DNA of 64,000 nucleotides from Streptomyces graminofaciens (GTDB lineage: Bacteria; Actinomycetota; Actinomycetes; Streptomycetales; Streptomycetaceae). Shown here piece after piece: positions 49,376 to 57,882 of this stretch. The stretch lies in assembly GCF_030294945.1 (NCBI RefSeq), contig NZ_AP018448.1, positions 3,100,001 to 3,164,000 on the forward strand. Direction: 5' to 3'. Numbering within the stretch: the stretch's first letter is position 1; each line of letters opens with the position of its first letter. The notes below the pieces were generated by a model. The model was not told the DNA's origin and did no database searches. It worked only from the letters and a program-made list of their open reading frames with translations. The translations under genes were made by a program, and so were the position numbers.

Positions 49376-50060
49376 GTCACTGGACAGCCCTGTCTCCCGC
49401 CGCCTCCTCAGCGACGAGGTGTTCCACCGCCTGCGCGACTCCATCGTGCGCGGCGAACTCGTCCCAGGCGAGAAGGTCAAGGACGGCGAACTGGCCGAAC
49501 GCCTCGGGCTCAGCCGCACCCCGGTGCGCGAGGCGCTCGCCCGGCTCGCCGACATCGGCCTCGTCGAGACCAAGCCCGGCGTCCACACCCGCATCACCAC
49601 ACTCAACCGCCGCGACGTAGAGAAGACCCTCGCCGTACTGCGCTCCCTCGACCAACTCGCCATCGAGACAGCCGTACCCGTCATGACCGAACAGGACGTG
49701 CGGCTCATGCGCGAGGCCAACCGGGACTTCGAACAGGCCGTCGCCGCCAACGACATCACCGCCGCGCTCGCGGCCGACGACCGCTTCCACGCCGTCCCCA
49801 TCACGGCCGCGGACAACCCCGTGCTCAGCCGGATCGTCGAGCAGCTCCACCCGCAGATCCACCGCATCCTCTACCGCAAGTTCTCCACCCTCCTCGGCGG
49901 CCGCAACACCATCGAACACCACGACCAGCTCATCGACATCTGCGCCGACGGCGACGCCCAGGCCGCCGCCGAACTCTCCGGACAGCACTGGTCCGCACTC
50001 GGCGGACACATCAACCAGCTCTTCGACACCAACCAGTTCACGGAATCCGCGAACGTCTGA
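49374..50060 (+). CDS. GntR family (FadR-type) transcriptional regulator
   Basis: A 228-residue regulator with an N-terminal winged helix (VFHRLRDSIVRGELVPGEKVKDGELAERLGLSRTPVREAL) and a helical FCD-type effector domain (DDRFHAV, HDQLIDIC). It probably controls the aspartate genes. There is no clear ribosome-binding site before ATG 49374, and the candidate operator sits on the start codon, so a leaderless transcript is possible. It starts 42 bases after the racemase stop. Confidence 0.85.
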   Translation: MSLDSPVSRRLLSDEVFHRLRDSIVRGELVPGEKVKDGELAERLGLSRTPVREALARLADIGLVETKPGVHTRITTLNRRDVEKTLAVLRSLDQLAIETAVPVMTEQDVRLMREANRDFEQAVAANDITAALAADDRFHAVPITAADNPVLSRIVEQLHPQIHRILYRKFSTLLGGRNTIEHHDQLIDICADGDAQAAAELSGQHWSALGGHINQLFDTNQFTESANV

Positions 50061-50314
50061 CAGGGACCGATGACCTGGACGCGGTGACCGCCGTGAACCA
50101 GTCCGGCTGGCCTGATCACCCGGTCGCCACCGGTCCTGCCCGGCGCCGTGCCGATCTACCTCGGCCAGGGCCCACACTGACCGACAACGGGCCCATGCCG
50201 CGCGCCGGGCTTGTGGTCGTCCCGGCCTGCGCTGCCGTAGGTACTTGTTCCACCGGCACGGGATGGCCGACCTTGGCAAAGAGCACTGGTCCTTACCTGG
50301 GTACTGTCTCCCGC

Positions 50315-50904
50315 ATGCCTCCTCCCAAGCCGCTGACCGCCGAGCGCATCGTCCAAGCGACCGAGGAGGTACTGCGTCGCCACGGCTTCGCCAAGGCAAC
50401 CGTGGTCGATGTGTCCTGTGCGCTCGGCGTCAGTCACGCAAGCGTTTACCGCCACTTCGCGTCGAAAGCGGCGCTGCACGAAGCGGTGACCAAGAGGTAG
50501 CTGAACCGCACGCTGTCGGACCTGGCTGCTGTCGCCGCCGAGGATCGTGCCCCGGAGCTCCGACTGCACGACTGGCTCGCCGCCCTGTTCGCCGCCAATC
50601 GGCGCAAATCGCAGGAGGACCCCGAGCTATTCGCCACGTACAAGGCCCTGGCCGCAGACCTCGGAGGCGCCGTCGCTTCCCACGTCGACGACCTCACGGC
50701 CCAACTCGCTCAAATCATCCGTTCCGGCGCCGACATCGGCACTTTCGCCACCTTCTCGGATCCCATGACCATCGCCCGAACGGTGTTTCACAGGCCACGG
50801 GCCGCTTCCATGACTCCCATCACTCCCGTGACTGGGAACAGCCGGACATCGAGGTCCAGTTCGAGGCGGTCGTGGACCTGGTGATGAGGGGGTTGCGGGG
50901 CTGA
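50315..50904 (+). pseudogene. TetR family regulator with nonsense and frameshift
   Basis: The N-terminal 61 codons give a clean TetR helix-turn-helix (AERIVQATEEVLRRHGF, ALGVSHASVYRHFASK). Then TAG at 50498-50500 stops it. Reading continues in the same frame with a typical TetR ligand domain (LNRTLSDLAAVAAED to TIARTVF). The TAG probably replaces a Trp codon (TKRW). Near 50790 the frame shifts by one, and the natural C-terminus (ATGRFHD to [10 protein letters not shown]) follows in another frame. Two independent lesions make this a true pseudogene. Confidence 0.8.
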
Positions 50905-51312
50905 CGACCGGGAGGTATTCGCCGCCCAGCGACTTCACCTGATCGGCCACCTCGGGGCGCGGGTCCGTGGCGCGCACGATCGCACCCGGCGACGATGCCG
51001 TGCCGATCGCGGCCAGGGCCGCCACACCCGCGCCCACGACGAGCACCTTCGCCGGCGGTACCTTGCCCGCGGCGGTCACCTGGCCGGTGAAGAGGCGGCC
51101 GAACTCGTGGGCCGCCTCGACCACCGCGCGATAGTCGGCGATGTTGGCCATGGACGAGAGCACGTCGAGTGACTGGGCGCGGCTGATGCGCGGCACCGCG
51201 TCCATCGCCAGCACCGTGATCGGCCGCGCCGCGAGTGCGTCGACCAGCTCGGGGTTGAGGGCCGGCGCGAGTGTGGAGACCAGTGTGGCGCCGTCCTTCG
51301 GCTTGCCAGTCG
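50905..51312 (-). pseudogene. pntA: Fragment of NAD(P) transhydrogenase alpha subunit
   Basis: A 135-residue piece of the PntA central region on the minus strand. It covers [52 protein letters not shown] and [15 protein letters not shown]. Both ends are missing. It is fused upstream to an SDR fragment and abuts the end of the TetR pseudogene. I see no start site or function. Confidence 0.75.
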
Positions 51313-51512
51313 GTCGCGGTACGGCCAGGGTCGACCGCGTTCACCTTCACGTCCGGCCAGGACTTCGCATACCGCGTGGTCAGCATGGTCACGGCAGTCT
51401 TCGACGCCGCGTAGACCGGCGCGATGAACCGGCCCTCGACACGCTCGGCATCGTGCGTCAGCGGGAACGACCCCACGCTCGGCATCGTGCGTCAGCGGGA
51501 ACGACCCCACTT
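51313..51512 (-). pseudogene. C-terminal fragment of an SDR
   Basis: A short piece with PVYAASKTAVTMLTTRYA (the Tyr/Lys motif) and [13 protein letters not shown], the usual SDR end. It is preceded by FPLTHDAER, duplicated at the DNA level by the 34-base repeat. The cofactor-binding half is absent. The junction with the pntA fragment lies near 51312. Confidence 0.7.
51441..51510. repeat. 34-bp tandem duplication
   Basis: The same 34 bases (starting ACGCTCGGCATCGTGCGTCA) occur twice, head to tail, at 51441-51474 and 51475-51508, with two further matching bases. It lies inside the SDR fragment, shifts its frame, and is identical between copies, so the event is recent. Confidence 0.9.
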
Positions 51513-51744
51513 GTTCGCGGTCGGCCAGACCACCTCGTCCACCCGCTGGTGGACATCCGCAAGGTGCAGCCCTTGCGCAGCACTCGGCAGCCGTGCTTAG
51601 CCGGCGTTTTTGGCCGCCACCTGGAATCGGCTTCGCAGGAGACAGCCCCATCCGCGCGGACACTGGCGCCGGTCGCTGCTGCCGGACGGGCGGCAGCGAC
51701 GGGCGCCGGAGCGCAGCCGAGCGGAACCGTCGGCTGACGCGCGC
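51513..51744. other. Degenerate stretch without a recognisable gene
   Basis: I find no coding sequence with normal codon bias or known motif. It separates the SDR fragment from the PhyH-like fragment and is part of the decayed block. Confidence 0.5.
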
Positions 51745-51942
51745 TCAGGACGGGGTGTCGAGCAGGCGCTTGGGGTGCATGCCCTCGACCATCCCGATGA
51801 AGGGCGGATGGATGCTGTAGCCGAGCATCCGGCGGATGTCCTCGGACACCACCCGGACGGTGTCACGGGTGGTGGACAGGGTGAACGCCTCCTGCGGCCG
51901 GAGCCACGGCTCACAGTACTGGGCCGTAACCGCCAGGCGGGC
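51745..51942 (-). pseudogene. C-terminal fragment, phytanoyl-CoA dioxygenase-like
   Basis: About 65 residues: ARLAVTAQYCEPWLRPQE, MLGYSIHPPFIGMVEG and HPKRLLDTPS at the end. The pattern recalls the C-terminus of PhyH-type Fe(II)/2-oxoglutarate oxygenases. The iron-binding part is missing. Upstream it runs into the xanthine-dehydrogenase-like fragment. The assignment rests on pattern memory and is moderate. Confidence 0.45.
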
Positions 51943-52047
51943 TTGGTCGGATGTCCAGGAGGCGGGCGGCCCGGCAACACCAGTCGCCACCCTCTCCAGG
52001 CCACCCGCAGCACGGGTGGCCTGCCACAAACAGCCGCCGATACCTCG

Positions 52048-52480
52048 CCCTCGTGACGGTGTGTTCGAGGAGAGCCTGGCCGATGCCGCCGATCATGGCG
52101 CCGATGGCTTGGCTGTCCGCCAGTCTCGGGCTGATGATGCGGCCGGCGTCGTACACACCGACCATGCGCCGGACCCGCACCAGGCCGAGCGTCGCGTCGA
52201 CGGCTACTTCCGCGAAGGTCGCGGCGTAGGCGCAGAAGGAGAACTTCTCCGATCCGGGCGCCCCGGCGTACGAGCCGAGCGCTTCGAGGTGGGTGAGGTT
52301 GTTGCGGGCCAGGAGCCGCTGGTGCGTCTCCCCGCGCGTGGGGTCGTCCTTGCCGTACAGCCGGCCGCCGCGTACCACGACATCGGCGGGGTCGACACCC
52401 TGCAGCGGTGATCCTTCGTCCTTGACCGCGAGCGTGATGGCCTGCTTGCGCAGTTTGCCGCCGCCGTCCTGAACGGCGGA
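52048..52480 (-). pseudogene. Fragment of molybdopterin-binding xanthine dehydrogenase-like subunit
   Basis: About 140 residues that match the large subunit of the xanthine dehydrogenase/aldehyde oxidase family: AVQDGGGKLRKQ, FAEVAVDATLGLVRVRRMVG, YDAGRIISPRLADSQAIG and GGIGQALLEHT. Only the central to C-terminal part remains, with no start. It is bordered on both sides by unrelated sequence. Confidence 0.7.
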
Positions 52481-52646
52481 GCCGCCGGCGGGCGGACGAC
52501 GTCGACCCACGTACTGGGGCGGTGACGCGATGACGAGCAGTGATGTCGGCCCGCGGGCTGTCACGGACCCACTATCCATCAGGAAACCACTCCCGCGGGG
52601 TACGTAGTGTGGTTCATGGTCCCGACGATGCGAAGGAGGCGTCGCC

Positions 52647-53175
52647 ATGACGCTCCCCGTTCTCCCCCGACGTGAGGGCGACCGGCCCGTGACCGGGCCC
52701 GACATCCCGCACCTGTAGCTCACCCAGACCAGCCCGCCCGAGGTCAAGGAGGACCTGAGGCAGTGGATGGCCACCGCTCTGCCGGGCGTGGTAACGGGCC
52801 GCAGCGAGATCTCCCCTCCCAGCACTTGGGCGGTGTTCCTCGAGGAAGCCGCAACGGATGAGAACGTTCACCTCATGCCACCGCGCTGGAACGCGGAGTT
52901 CGTGCATCTGCACGCCGACGGAAGCCTCCATCTGTCTCTGGATCCTGCGGACCACGCCGCGTTCCTGGCTTCCGGATGGGGCGAGAAGCACCCGTTCTAC
53001 GACCGCGGCGTCAATGTCGTGATGCTCTACGCTCCCCGCGACCAGTCCGAGGTGGAGGTGGCGAAGAAGGTCGTCGCCGCTTCCTACCAGTACGCGACCG
53101 GCCATGCGGCGACGACCGAGATCGCTCCGACCGGATGGGTTCATAAGCCGCTCATCGCCCTGCTTTACCGCACGT
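52647..53175 (+). pseudogene. DUF5519 (luciferase-domain)-like gene with nonsense codon
   Basis: It starts at ATG 52647 with a very good site (GAAGGAGG) upstream. At codon 24, TAG (52718-52720) interrupts the frame, which otherwise runs on as LTQTSPPEVKEDLRQW. The rest has the pattern of the small DUF5519 family (FVHLHADGSLHLSLDP, GWGEKHPF, VMLYAPRD). Beyond about 53175 the frame no longer looks like a gene. One possible escape is a restart at ATG 52767, but it has a weak site. I call it a pseudogene. Confidence 0.6.
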
Positions 53176-53307
53176 TGAGGGCGCCGTCACCAACACCCAC
53201 CCGTAAGTCCCGCTTATGGGCGAGGCCTTGGAATGGTGCAAGGAAACCGCCCGCGGATGGTGGGAGTCACGGCCGAGGGGATGAAATTTTCGGTGAAGGC
53301 ACACACC

Positions 53308-53580
53308 ATGCGCGTGAGTGGCCTGCTGCACTACGGCCTGCAACCGTCCACCCTGGCCCAGGGCAAAGACTTCTTCACGGACCTCGGCCTCGATCTCGCC
53401 GAGCGTGGCGATCAGCTGGTCGTGCGCTGCGACGGCCGGAACCAGGACCAGACGGTGCTGGTCTAGGGCCGCGACAAGCGGCTGCACCAGTCGCTGCAGA
53501 CGATGACCCCGCCTGGCCTGTACCGGTCGACTCCCCCACATTCCCTCTGGGCGCGCCCGACGTCAGCCGCCGCCGACCAC
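53308..53580 (+). pseudogene. VOC/glyoxalase-like fragment with nonsense codon
   Basis: ATG 53308 begins MRVSGLLHYGLQPSTLAQGK, then DLGLDLAERGDQLVVRCDG, the first beta-alpha unit of a vicinal-oxygen-chelate (extradiol dioxygenase-like) protein. TAG at 53464-53466 follows DQTVLV, where a Glu codon is expected (VEGRDKRLH). After about LHQSLQ the homology ends. Function is lost. Confidence 0.55.
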
Positions 53581-53593
53581 AACAACTATGTGA

Positions 53594-53938
53594 TCAGCCT
53601 TCCGCCCAGGCAGCCTCTTCTTCCTGGATCCTGTCGTACTTCTCGCGTGCGGTGGCAATCTCCGGCAGATAGGTCACACCCCACTTGTCCAACGTGCGAA
53701 ACACCGGCCTGAGGCTATTGCCCAGCTCGCTGATCTCGTACTCCACGCGCGGTGGGACCTCTGCATGGTAAGTGCGGATCACCAGCCCGTCCCGTTCAAG
53801 CTGCCGCAGCCGCGCCGTCAGAACTTTCGGCGTGACGTCCCCCAACAGCCGCTGCAACTGGTTGAAACGCAGTCGCCCGTGATGATGCAAAACCCACAGA
53901 ATCGGCGTGGACCACCGACTGAAGACCAGGTCGACCAC
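53594..53938 (-). CDS. HxlR family transcriptional regulator
   Basis: A 114-residue winged-helix protein of the HxlR (MarR-like) type: FSRWSTPILWVLHHHGRLRFNQLQRLL, then LTARLRQLERDGLVIRTYH and PRVEYEISELGNSL. The start used is GTG at 53938. The family's Cys-Pro segment (GCPIGPVV) can be read just upstream in frame, but it is cut by a TGA before any start codon. So the gene may be slightly truncated at its N-terminus. It is the only nearly intact gene of the decayed block. Confidence 0.65.
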   Translation of the reverse strand: MVDLVFSRWSTPILWVLHHHGRLRFNQLQRLLGDVTPKVLTARLRQLERDGLVIRTYHAEVPPRVEYEISELGNSLRPVFRTLDKWGVTYLPEIATAREKYDRIQEEEAAWAEG

Positions 53939-54538
53939 CGGACCGATCGGACAGCCCCAAGCGACTCACCCGGACGCCGGGGTCGACCGGCGCATCAAGG
54001 CAGTCGCGTCCGTCGTCATGTAGGACATCGGCCGACAACCACAGCCCCACACCTGCACCGCAGCGGTGCCAGAAGCGCAGCGCCCAGCCCTGCGCATGTC
54101 ACACCTCGACAGCCGAGGAGTCAGCGGCCTGCCGCTCAAGCACGACGACATCGCCAGCAACGCACTTCGAAGTCGCGAACAGCCCTCGCCTCTCTCCTCC
54201 GAAAGCAGGCCCAGACTGCGAGCCCATCCGTTCACGGCGGCCCTCACCACCTCAACCTGCCCCGCCCTGCTGCCTCATCCCCCTTCCGCGAGGACACCAG
54301 CAGCTGGGCCGCGCGGCCGCCCCTCTCCCCACACGGATTACTCTTGCCCGCCATCTCCCTGACCTGCGATAACCCCGCCAGGTAGGCCAAGACGGGCCAG
54401 TTCGACCCGATCGGATGTGTTCGCCGAGCCCATCACCGGCCACCTCAGGAGTGATCAACCCGGCGGCGACACCCCGCAGCCGCTGCCAGCGATGAGCAAG
54501 GCGCATGACAACGCTCTGACCAGCTCTTTCGTAGATAC

Positions 54539-54557
54539 GCTTCCGCCTGGCGGAAGC
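54539..54557. promoter_or_regulatory. 19-bp perfect dyad upstream of vanA
   Basis: GCTTCCGCCTGGCGGAAGC: two 9-base arms around a single T. It lies 88 bases before the vanA ATG. The TTCCGC..GCGGAA core resembles the operators of several IclR-family regulators, and an IclR gene follows the van operon. Confidence 0.55.
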
Positions 54558-54608
54558 CGTCTTGCGCGGCGACAACAGCCGTCAGGACCCTGATTCCAAC
54601 CACGGCAC

Positions 54609-54626
54609 GCGGGGCGAGCGCCCCGC
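54609..54626. promoter_or_regulatory. GC-rich dyad in the vanA leader
   Basis: GCGGGGCG and CGCCCCGC flank two bases, giving an 18-base near-palindrome 19 bases before vanA. It may be a leader hairpin or binding site. The ribosome-binding site (AGGGACGGGA) follows directly. Confidence 0.4.
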
Positions 54627-54645
54627 TCTCAGGGACGGGAACCCC

Positions 54646-55710
54646 ATGCCTCACACGACCGCCTTCGCCAGGAACCAGTGGTACGTCGCGGCCTACGCCC
54701 ATGAGGTCGGGCGTGAGCTGCTCGGCCGGACGATTCTGGGCGAGCCGCTCGTCTTCTACCGCACCGAGGAGGAGGGCACGCCCGTCGCCCTGCACGACCG
54801 GTGTGTGCACCGCCGCTACCCGCTGTCCGAGAGCGGCCTCGACGGGGACCGGATCGTGTGCGGCTACCACGGCTTCACGTACGACACCACGGGCGCCTGC
54901 GTCTATGTGCCGGGGCAGAAGCGCATCCCGCGCACCGCCCGCGTCGCCTCGTACCCGGTGGTCGAGCAGGACTCGCTGATCTGGGTGTGGATCGGCGACC
55001 CGGCCCTCGCCGACCCGCAGACCATCCCGCGCGCCAAGCACCTGGACTCCCCCGGCTGGGTCACCGTGCGCGGCATGGAGCCCATCGACGCCGACTACGG
55101 CCTCCTCGTCGACAACCTCCTCGACCTCTCCCACGAGACCTATCTGCACGGCGGTTACATCGGCACCCCCGAGGTCGCCGAGACGCCGATCACCACCGAG
55201 GTCGACGAGGGCGCGGGCATCGTGCGGGTGAGCCGGCACATGGACGACGCCGAGTGCCCGCCCTTCTACGCCAGGTCGACCGGCATCGAGGGCCGGATCA
55301 CCCGCTGGCAGGACATCGAGTACCACGCCCCGTGCCTGTACCTGCTGCACAGCCGCATCGCCCCGGTCGGCATGCTCCCCGAGGCCGACGGCAGCGACCC
55401 CAACGGCTTCCACACCGAGATCACGTACGCGATCACACCGTCGGCGGACGGCAAGGTGTACGACTTCTGGATGGTCTCGCGCGACTGGGCGACCGAGGAC
55501 GACGAGGTCACCGAGTTCCTGCGCGGCAACAACCACACGGTCGTCATGCAGGACGTCGACGCGCTCAACCTCCTCCAGAAGACGCTCGGCACCGAGCGTC
55601 ACGGCTACCAGGAGCTGAGCATCAACATCGACACCGGTGGTCTCGCCGCCCGCCGTATCCTCGCCCGGCTGGTCGAGGAGGGCGACAAGCCGGTGGAGAA
55701 GGTCCTGTGA
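54646..55710 (+). CDS. vanA: Vanillate O-demethylase oxygenase subunit (Rieske)
   Basis: A 354-residue Rieske non-haem iron oxygenase. The 2Fe-2S site is CVHRRYPLSES (C-x-H) and CGYHGF (C-x2-H) near residues 47-70. The mononuclear iron site is DNLLDLSHETYLH near 155-167. This is the VanA pattern, demethylating vanillate to protocatechuate. ATG 54646 is chosen over a start at 54562 because of the AGGGACGGGA site and because the fold starts here. It overlaps the following small gene (GTGA). Confidence 0.85.
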   Translation: MPHTTAFARNQWYVAAYAHEVGRELLGRTILGEPLVFYRTEEEGTPVALHDRCVHRRYPLSESGLDGDRIVCGYHGFTYDTTGACVYVPGQKRIPRTARVASYPVVEQDSLIWVWIGDPALADPQTIPRAKHLDSPGWVTVRGMEPIDADYGLLVDNLLDLSHETYLHGGYIGTPEVAETPITTEVDEGAGIVRVSRHMDDAECPPFYARSTGIEGRITRWQDIEYHAPCLYLLHSRIAPVGMLPEADGSDPNGFHTEITYAITPSADGKVYDFWMVSRDWATEDDEVTEFLRGNNHTVVMQDVDALNLLQKTLGTERHGYQELSINIDTGGLAARRILARLVEEGDKPVEKVL

Positions 55711-55877
55711 CAAGCCCGACCGGCGAGATCTACCGCATCGCCTGGCTGCCGGGCACAGACGTCCTGCACGGCACCTGTCACTGCGGCCGGGAGCACACCT
55801 CCCAGGACCCGATCGAGATGTGGGAGTGGATGCTCGCCCACCCCCAGGGCCACGAGTCTCAAGGAAACACCTCATGA
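55707..55877 (+). CDS. 56-residue Cys/His-containing protein between vanA and vanB
   Basis: A 56-residue protein that begins at GTG 55707, overlapping the vanA stop, and ends overlapping the vanB start (ATGA). It contains GTCHCGREH, a possible metal site, and DPIEMWEWMLAHP. The double coupling indicates that it is translated with the oxygenase and its reductase. It may be a small helper of the oxygenase. I know no function. Confidence 0.7.
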   Translation: MTSPTGEIYRIAWLPGTDVLHGTCHCGREHTSQDPIEMWEWMLAHPQGHESQGNTS

Positions 55878-56815
55878 CCTCCACCCCCTACGAGGCCGAA
55901 CTCGTCGTCACCACACGTGAGTTCGCCGCAGACGGCGTCCTCGCCCTCACCCTCCGCCACCCGCTGGGTGAGGAACTCCCGGCCTGGCAGCCCGGCGCCC
56001 ACATAGACGTCCTGCTGGGCCCCGATCTGGAGCGGCAGTACAGCCTCTGCGGCGACCCGGCGGACCGGCACACATGGCGCATCGGGGTCCTGAAGGAGCC
56101 TGACGGGCGCGGCGGATCGGCGTATGTGCACACGGAGTTGCGGCAGGGCGACAAGGTCCGCGTGCGCGGCCCGCGCAACAACTTCGCCCTGGAGCAGGCG
56201 CCCGGATACCGGTTCGTCGCCGGTGGCATCGGCATCACTCCCGTCCTGCCGATGCTGGCCGCGGCGGAGGCTGCGGGTGCCGAGTGGACCCTGCTGTACG
56301 GCGGGCGCACCCGGCAGTCAATGGCGTTCCAGGAGGAGTTGGGCGCGTACGGGGACCGGGTCACCGTCGCTCCGCAGGACGAGACCGGGCTGCTCGACCT
56401 CGCCTCCGTCCTCGACGACCTCCCGGAGGGCACCCTCGTCTACTGCTGCGGCCCCGGGCCGCTGCTGGACGCGGTCGAGGCGCGGTGCCCCGGCAAGGCG
56501 CTGCGGGTCGAGCGGTTCCAGCCCAAGGAGCAGGACACCGGCCCCGACAGCGAGTTCGAGGTCGTGCTGGAGCGCACCGGCCGTACGCTGACCGTCCCCG
56601 TCGGTGTCTCCGTGCTCGACACCGTGCGGGCCGCCGGGGTGGAGGTGCTCTACTCCTGCGCCGAGGGCACCTGCGGCACCTGTGAGACGGACGTCCTCGA
56701 CGGCACGCCCGACCACCGGGACTCGGTGCTGAGCGACGAGGAGCGCGAGGCCGGGGAGACCATGCTCATCTGTGTGTCCCGGTGCCAGGGGTCGCGGCTC
56801 GTCCTCGACCTGTAG
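55874..56815 (+). CDS. vanB: Vanillate O-demethylase reductase subunit
   Basis: A 313-residue phthalate-dioxygenase-reductase-type protein. The flavin site is RQYSLCG, the NAD site is GGIGITPVLPM, and the C-terminal plant-type 2Fe-2S ferredoxin domain carries CAEGTCGTCET and a final Cys in LICVSRC. It passes electrons from NAD(P)H to VanA. The last 50 bases overlap the 3' end of the convergent IclR gene. Confidence 0.88.
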   Translation: MTSTPYEAELVVTTREFAADGVLALTLRHPLGEELPAWQPGAHIDVLLGPDLERQYSLCGDPADRHTWRIGVLKEPDGRGGSAYVHTELRQGDKVRVRGPRNNFALEQAPGYRFVAGGIGITPVLPMLAAAEAAGAEWTLLYGGRTRQSMAFQEELGAYGDRVTVAPQDETGLLDLASVLDDLPEGTLVYCCGPGPLLDAVEARCPGKALRVERFQPKEQDTGPDSEFEVVLERTGRTLTVPVGVSVLDTVRAAGVEVLYSCAEGTCGTCETDVLDGTPDHRDSVLSDEEREAGETMLICVSRCQGSRLVLDL

Positions 56816-57653
56816 CGGCCTCGGGCCGGGCGGGGGCCATGGCTCCGGCCCGGCCGGTCGCCGTTCTTGCCACCGCCAGGTCGGCCTCGATCCGGGCGAC
56901 CGTGGCCAGCAGCTGGGGCAGCAGGTCCCGGCGTACGGACTCGACCGGGTAACGCCCGGCCGGGACGGGGATGTTCACGGCCGCCACCACCTCGCCCGCC
57001 CGGTCCCGGACCGGGGCGGCGACGGATCTCAGCCCCTCCTCCAGTTCCTGGTCGACGACGGCGTACCCCTGCCGTCGTACCCGGCGCAGTTCGCTCCTGA
57101 TGCGGTCGGCGGAGGTCAGCGTGCGGCCGGTGAGGGGGCTGAGGTCGACACGGGCGAGGCGCGCATCGATCTCCTCGTCCGGCAGCTGCGCGAGCATCAC
57201 GCGGCCGACCGAGGTGACGTGGGCCGGGAAGCGGGTGCCCACGGTGATGCCGGCCGTCATGATGCGGCTGGTCGGGACCCTGGCCACGTACACGATGTCG
57301 TCGCCGTCGAGCACGCAGAGCGAGGACGACTCCCCCACCTGGGCGACGAGTTGCTCCAGATGCGGCTCGGCCAGCTCCGGCAGCGTGAAGCCCGACAGAT
57401 ACGCGTAGCCGAGTTCCAGGACGCGTGGGGTCAGCCGGAACAGCCGGCCGTCGGTGTGGACATAGCCGAGGTCGACGAGGGTGAGCAGGAAGCGGCGGGC
57501 GGCCGCGCGGGTCAGCCCGCAGGTCCGGGCGGCCTCACTCAGCGTGAGCGACGGACGGTCGGCGCCGAAGGCGCGGATGACCGCGAGGCCGCGCTCGAAG
57601 GAGCGGACGAAGTGCGGCTCGCGGATGTCGGCGGACCCGGTGCCATCAGTCAT
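56766..57653 (-). CDS. IclR family transcriptional regulator (PcaR-like)
   Basis: A 295-residue IclR-type regulator: N-terminal winged helix (FERGLAVIRAFGADRPSLTLSEAA, LTRAAARRFLLTL) and a C-terminal effector-binding GAF-like domain (GTRFPAHVTSVGRVMLAQL). It resembles the PcaR/PcaU group that senses protocatechuate-pathway aromatics, which suits its neighbours. ATG 57653 has GGAGG 4-6 bases upstream. The last 40 residues are Ala/Pro/Arg-rich. It is divergent from the ABC importer. Confidence 0.85.
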   Translation of the reverse strand: MTDGTGSADIREPHFVRSFERGLAVIRAFGADRPSLTLSEAARTCGLTRAAARRFLLTLVDLGYVHTDGRLFRLTPRVLELGYAYLSGFTLPELAEPHLEQLVAQVGESSSLCVLDGDDIVYVARVPTSRIMTAGITVGTRFPAHVTSVGRVMLAQLPDEEIDARLARVDLSPLTGRTLTSADRIRSELRRVRRQGYAVVDQELEEGLRSVAAPVRDRAGEVVAAVNIPVPAGRYPVESVRRDLLPQLLATVARIEADLAVARTATGRAGAMAPARPEAATGRGRAATPGTGTHR

Positions 57654-57882
57654 CGTCGCCTCCACGAGAACCCACGGCCGATGCGCACGCCACGCACAGC
57701 AGACGCGCCCGATACGCACACAAGTGCGCTGTGCGCACGCTAGGAGCGCGCTCACAGAACTGTCAACGACCTTGCACCGCAAGGCCATTGACCCCGACCC
57801 GGCAGCGTTCTACCTTCCCGCTGAGCACTTCTGTGCGGTGTGCGCACAGCCAGTCGAAGAGCGTTTCCCATCAGGGGGAGTC
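57654..57882. promoter_or_regulatory. Divergent promoter region with TGTGCGCAC dyads
   Basis: TGTGCGCACA is a perfect 10-base dyad at 57839-57848. TGTGCGCACG occurs at 57730-57739. Further TGCGCAC-like pieces are scattered between. They are candidate operators for the IclR protein, controlling itself and the importer. Confidence 0.55.

Larger units (their letters stand above)
53939..54645. other. 700-bp degenerate, gene-poor spacer
   Basis: I find no recognisable gene. Codon bias is low in all frames and the GC content is a little lower than elsewhere. The right end holds the vanA control region, with two dyads (54539-54557 and 54609-54626). Confidence 0.5.

Noticed and set aside
53939..54560. 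Possible insertion sequence remnant
   Set aside because: I could not recognise transposase motifs or paired terminal repeats.
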